Shown: positions 12,488 through 14,193 of the stretch, piece after piece
Layout of the letters: every line of letters starts with the position of its first letter
Numbering within the stretch: position 1 is the first letter of the stretch
From: Sporomusaceae bacterium
GTDB taxonomy: Bacteria; Bacillota_C; Negativicutes; Sporomusales_B; UBA7701
DNA length: 14,193 nt
Assembly (NCBI GenBank): GCA_022839045.1
Contig: JALHDI010000075.1
Location: forward strand, 1 to 14,193
Direction: 5' to 3'
Made by a program: the position numbers and the translations under genes
The notes under the pieces: generated by a model
What the model saw: only the letters and a program-made list of their open reading frames with translations
Told to the model about the DNA's origin: nothing
Database searches by the model: none

Positions 12488-14193
12488 GTGGCTTATAAAC
12501 CTTACAGAAGCGGAATACTGACGAACGGCCTTGAAAAAGCTGGCGGCAGAGCGTTGCTGAACGCTCTAGGCTTAGCAGAGCAGGACTATCAAAAACCCTT
12601 CATCGGCGTGGTGAATTCCTGGAATGAGCTTCATCCCGGGCACAGACACCTGCGCGACCTGGCTCAAGCGGTAAGAGACGGCGTCCTGGCCGCCGGCGGG
12701 GTGCCATGTGAATTCAATACCATCAGCATCTGCGACGGGATTACCCAGGGGCACACAGGGATGTGCTACGTATTGCCCAGCAGAGAGATAATAACCGATT
12801 CGATCGAACTGGTGGCTCAGGCCCAGCAATTTGACGGACTGGTCTTTCTCGCCGGCTGCGACAAAATTGTCCCCGCCATGGCCATGGCCGCCGGACGGCT
12901 CAACCTCCCCTGCGTATTCGTGACCGGCGGGCCGATGATGCCCGGCTTCTACAAAGGGCAAGAGCTGGCCGGCGCCTGGCAGGTCCGGGAAGCGGCCGGC
13001 AAGCTTCAGTCAGGCGAGATAATCCAGAAAGAATACGACGCGATGGAAAAGAGCGTCTGCCCGACGGTGGGATCCTGCGCTATGATGGGCACCGCCAACA
13101 CGATGTCCTGCATGATGGAAGCGCTGGGCCTGTCCCTGCCGGGAAGCGCCACCACCCATGCCGTATGCGCCGAAAAGTACCGTCAGGCCAAGGAAAGCGG
13201 CCTGCTGGTTGTTGAACTGGTAAAGAGTGATGTAAGGCCGCGAGATATCGTCACCGCCTCCTCCTTCGCCAACGCACTGATAATCGACATGGCCATCGGC
13301 GGCTCGACAAACTCGCTGCTGCATATTCCGGCAATCGCCGGGGAGTTCGGCCTCAACGTCACGGCGGAAGAATTCGAAACAACCAGCCGCAATACTCCCC
13401 ACCTCGTCGATGTCAAACCTTCTGGCAAGTATTCAATGTTCGACTTCGACAGAGCGGGCGGCATCCCGGCGGTAATGAAGGAACTGGGCGCGACTCATCT
13501 CGACCTGGACGCCAAAACCGTCAATGGACAGACTTTGCGGGAGGTCATCGCCGGCGCGGAAAACTGCAACCCGGCGGTAATCACGACTTTGACCAATCCC
13601 TTGCATAAGGAAGGCAGCCTCGCCATCCTGAAGGGTAATTTGGCTCCGGAAGGCGCGGTCGTCAAACAGTCGGCGGTCGCGGTCGAAATGCAGAATCATA
13701 CCGGTCCGGCCAGGGTATACGACTGCCAGGAAGACGCGGAAGCCGCGATTTATCAGGGGAAAATCAACCACGGCGATGTTATTGTCATTCGCTACGAAGG
13801 ACCAAAAGGCGGGCCCGGCATGCGGGAAATGCTTGCCGCCACCAGCGCCCTCATGGGCTTCGGTTTAGGCAGCAGCACGGCACTGATTACCGATGGACGT
13901 TTCTCCGGCGCAACCCGTGGGCCTTGCATCGGCCATGTCGCCTCGGAAGCGGCGGCGGGCGGACCGATCGGACTTGTAAAAGATGGCGATATGATTACCA
14001 TCGACATACCTAATAGGGCGCTGGTTCTTCAGGTGCCCGATGCGGAGCTTGCCAGGCGCAAAGCCGCCTGGCGGCCTGTCAAACCCAAAGTCGACAGCAA
14101 ATACCTTCGTCGTTACAGCCAGCAGGTCGAAAGTGTCTGGAAAGGGGCTTGCTTTAGAGATCCGCAAGAAGCAGGGGGTGATCGGGACGCAGA
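12488..14193 (+). CDS. IlvD/Edd-family dehydratase (dihydroxy-acid or sugar-acid dehydratase), C-terminus cut by window end
   Basis: About 568 codons of an Fe-S dehydratase that removes water from 2,3-dihydroxy acids to give 2-oxo acids. Visible blocks are GVVNSWNELHPGHRHL (40-55), ISICDGITQGHTGM (80-92, Asp83 as likely Mg ligand), AGCDKIVPAMAMA (Cys124, Lys126), CPTVGSCAMMGTANTM (Cys197), KEGSLAILKGNLAPEG and TDGRFSGATRGPCIGH. CDGxTQG and MGTANTM resemble Edd and sugar-acid dehydratases more than classical IlvD, which usually has FTANSMN at that point. Start is GTG 12488, 6 nt after GGAGGG; the ATG at 12486 is in another frame and stops at once. The tail after the usual WKGA end (FRDPQEAGG...) is unlike the family, possibly an extension or frameshift. 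Confidence 0.88.
   Translation, partial: MAYKPYRSGILTNGLEKAGGRALLNALGLAEQDYQKPFIGVVNSWNELHPGHRHLRDLAQAVRDGVLAAGGVPCEFNTISICDGITQGHTGMCYVLPSREIITDSIELVAQAQQFDGLVFLAGCDKIVPAMAMAAGRLNLPCVFVTGGPMMPGFYKGQELAGAWQVREAAGKLQSGEIIQKEYDAMEKSVCPTVGSCAMMGTANTMSCMMEALGLSLPGSATTHAVCAEKYRQAKESGLLVVELVKSDVRPRDIVTASSFANALIIDMAIGGSTNSLLHIPAIAGEFGLNVTAEEFETTSRNTPHLVDVKPSGKYSMFDFDRAGGIPAVMKELGATHLDLDAKTVNGQTLREVIAGAENCNPAVITTLTNPLHKEGSLAILKGNLAPEGAVVKQSAVAVEMQNHTGPARVYDCQEDAEAAIYQGKINHGDVIVIRYEGPKGGPGMREMLAATSALMGFGLGSSTALITDGRFSGATRGPCIGHVASEAAAGGPIGLVKDGDMITIDIPNRALVLQVPDAELARRKAAWRPVKPKVDSKYLRRYSQQVESVWKGACFRDPQEAGGDRDA

Noticed and set aside
12486..12521. ATG 2 bp before the chosen GTG start of the IlvD/Edd gene
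   Set aside because: Its frame stops after 11 codons; the GTG frame carries the conserved protein and has well-spaced GGAGGG.
1..14193. CRISPR arrays, tRNA/rRNA genes, insertion sequences, phage genes
   Set aside because: No regularly spaced repeats, no cloverleaf-like or rRNA-like segments and no transposase, integrase or phage protein motifs were seen.

Overview
The window comes from an anaerobic, probably Gram-positive-lineage (Firmicutes) bacterium. The sequence shows moderately GC-rich genes, AT-rich intergenic DNA and strong AAGGAGG-type ribosome binding sites. It also carries oxygen-sensitive enzymes typical of amino-acid or hydroxy-acid fermenters: an ATP-driven 2-hydroxyacyl-CoA dehydratase with its iron-sulfur activator, and a ferredoxin-linked 2-oxoacid oxidoreductase. 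A Negativicutes/Sporomusa-like or clostridial host is my inference; no rRNA or other marker gene is present to settle it.

Left part (1-5959, minus strand). Seven closely spaced genes read right to left: MaoC-type enoyl-CoA hydratase, CaiB/BaiF (type III) CoA-transferase, dehydratase activator (HgdC/HadI/FldI type), 2-hydroxyacyl-CoA dehydratase alpha and beta subunits, FabG/PhaB-like short-chain dehydrogenase, and a thiolase cut by the window edge. In order, the enzymes can activate a 2-hydroxy acid to its CoA ester, dehydrate it to the 2-enoyl-CoA, re-hydrate it at C3, oxidise it to 3-oxoacyl-CoA and cleave it with CoA.

Centre (5960-7544). An IclR-family regulator lies between the two operons, flanked by two non-coding stretches. 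These hold recognisable sigma-70-type promoters in both directions, a shared palindrome GCAAAA-N4-TTTTGT, a 16-bp direct repeat, a likely terminator after iclR, and a long hairpin just before the maoC-like gene.

Right part (7545-14193, plus strand). A 2-oxoacid:ferredoxin oxidoreductase is encoded as alpha, a fused beta-gamma chain, and a 2x[4Fe-4S] ferredoxin subunit. It is followed by a malate/L-lactate dehydrogenase-family (Ldh_2) oxidoreductase gene broken by a one-base frameshift, about 300 bp that look like the decayed end of another gene, a fumarylacetoacetate hydrolase-family protein, and an IlvD/Edd-family dehydratase that runs off the window.

Taken together this is a catabolic island around 2-oxo and 2-hydroxy acids. 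The right operon can make a 2-oxo acid by dehydrating a polyhydroxy acid, oxidise part of it to acyl-CoA with reduced ferredoxin, and (through the Ldh_2 enzyme, if functional) reduce part of it to a 2-hydroxy acid. The left operon would turn that 2-hydroxy acid into acetyl-CoA and a shorter acyl-CoA. The substrate is not determined by the sequence.
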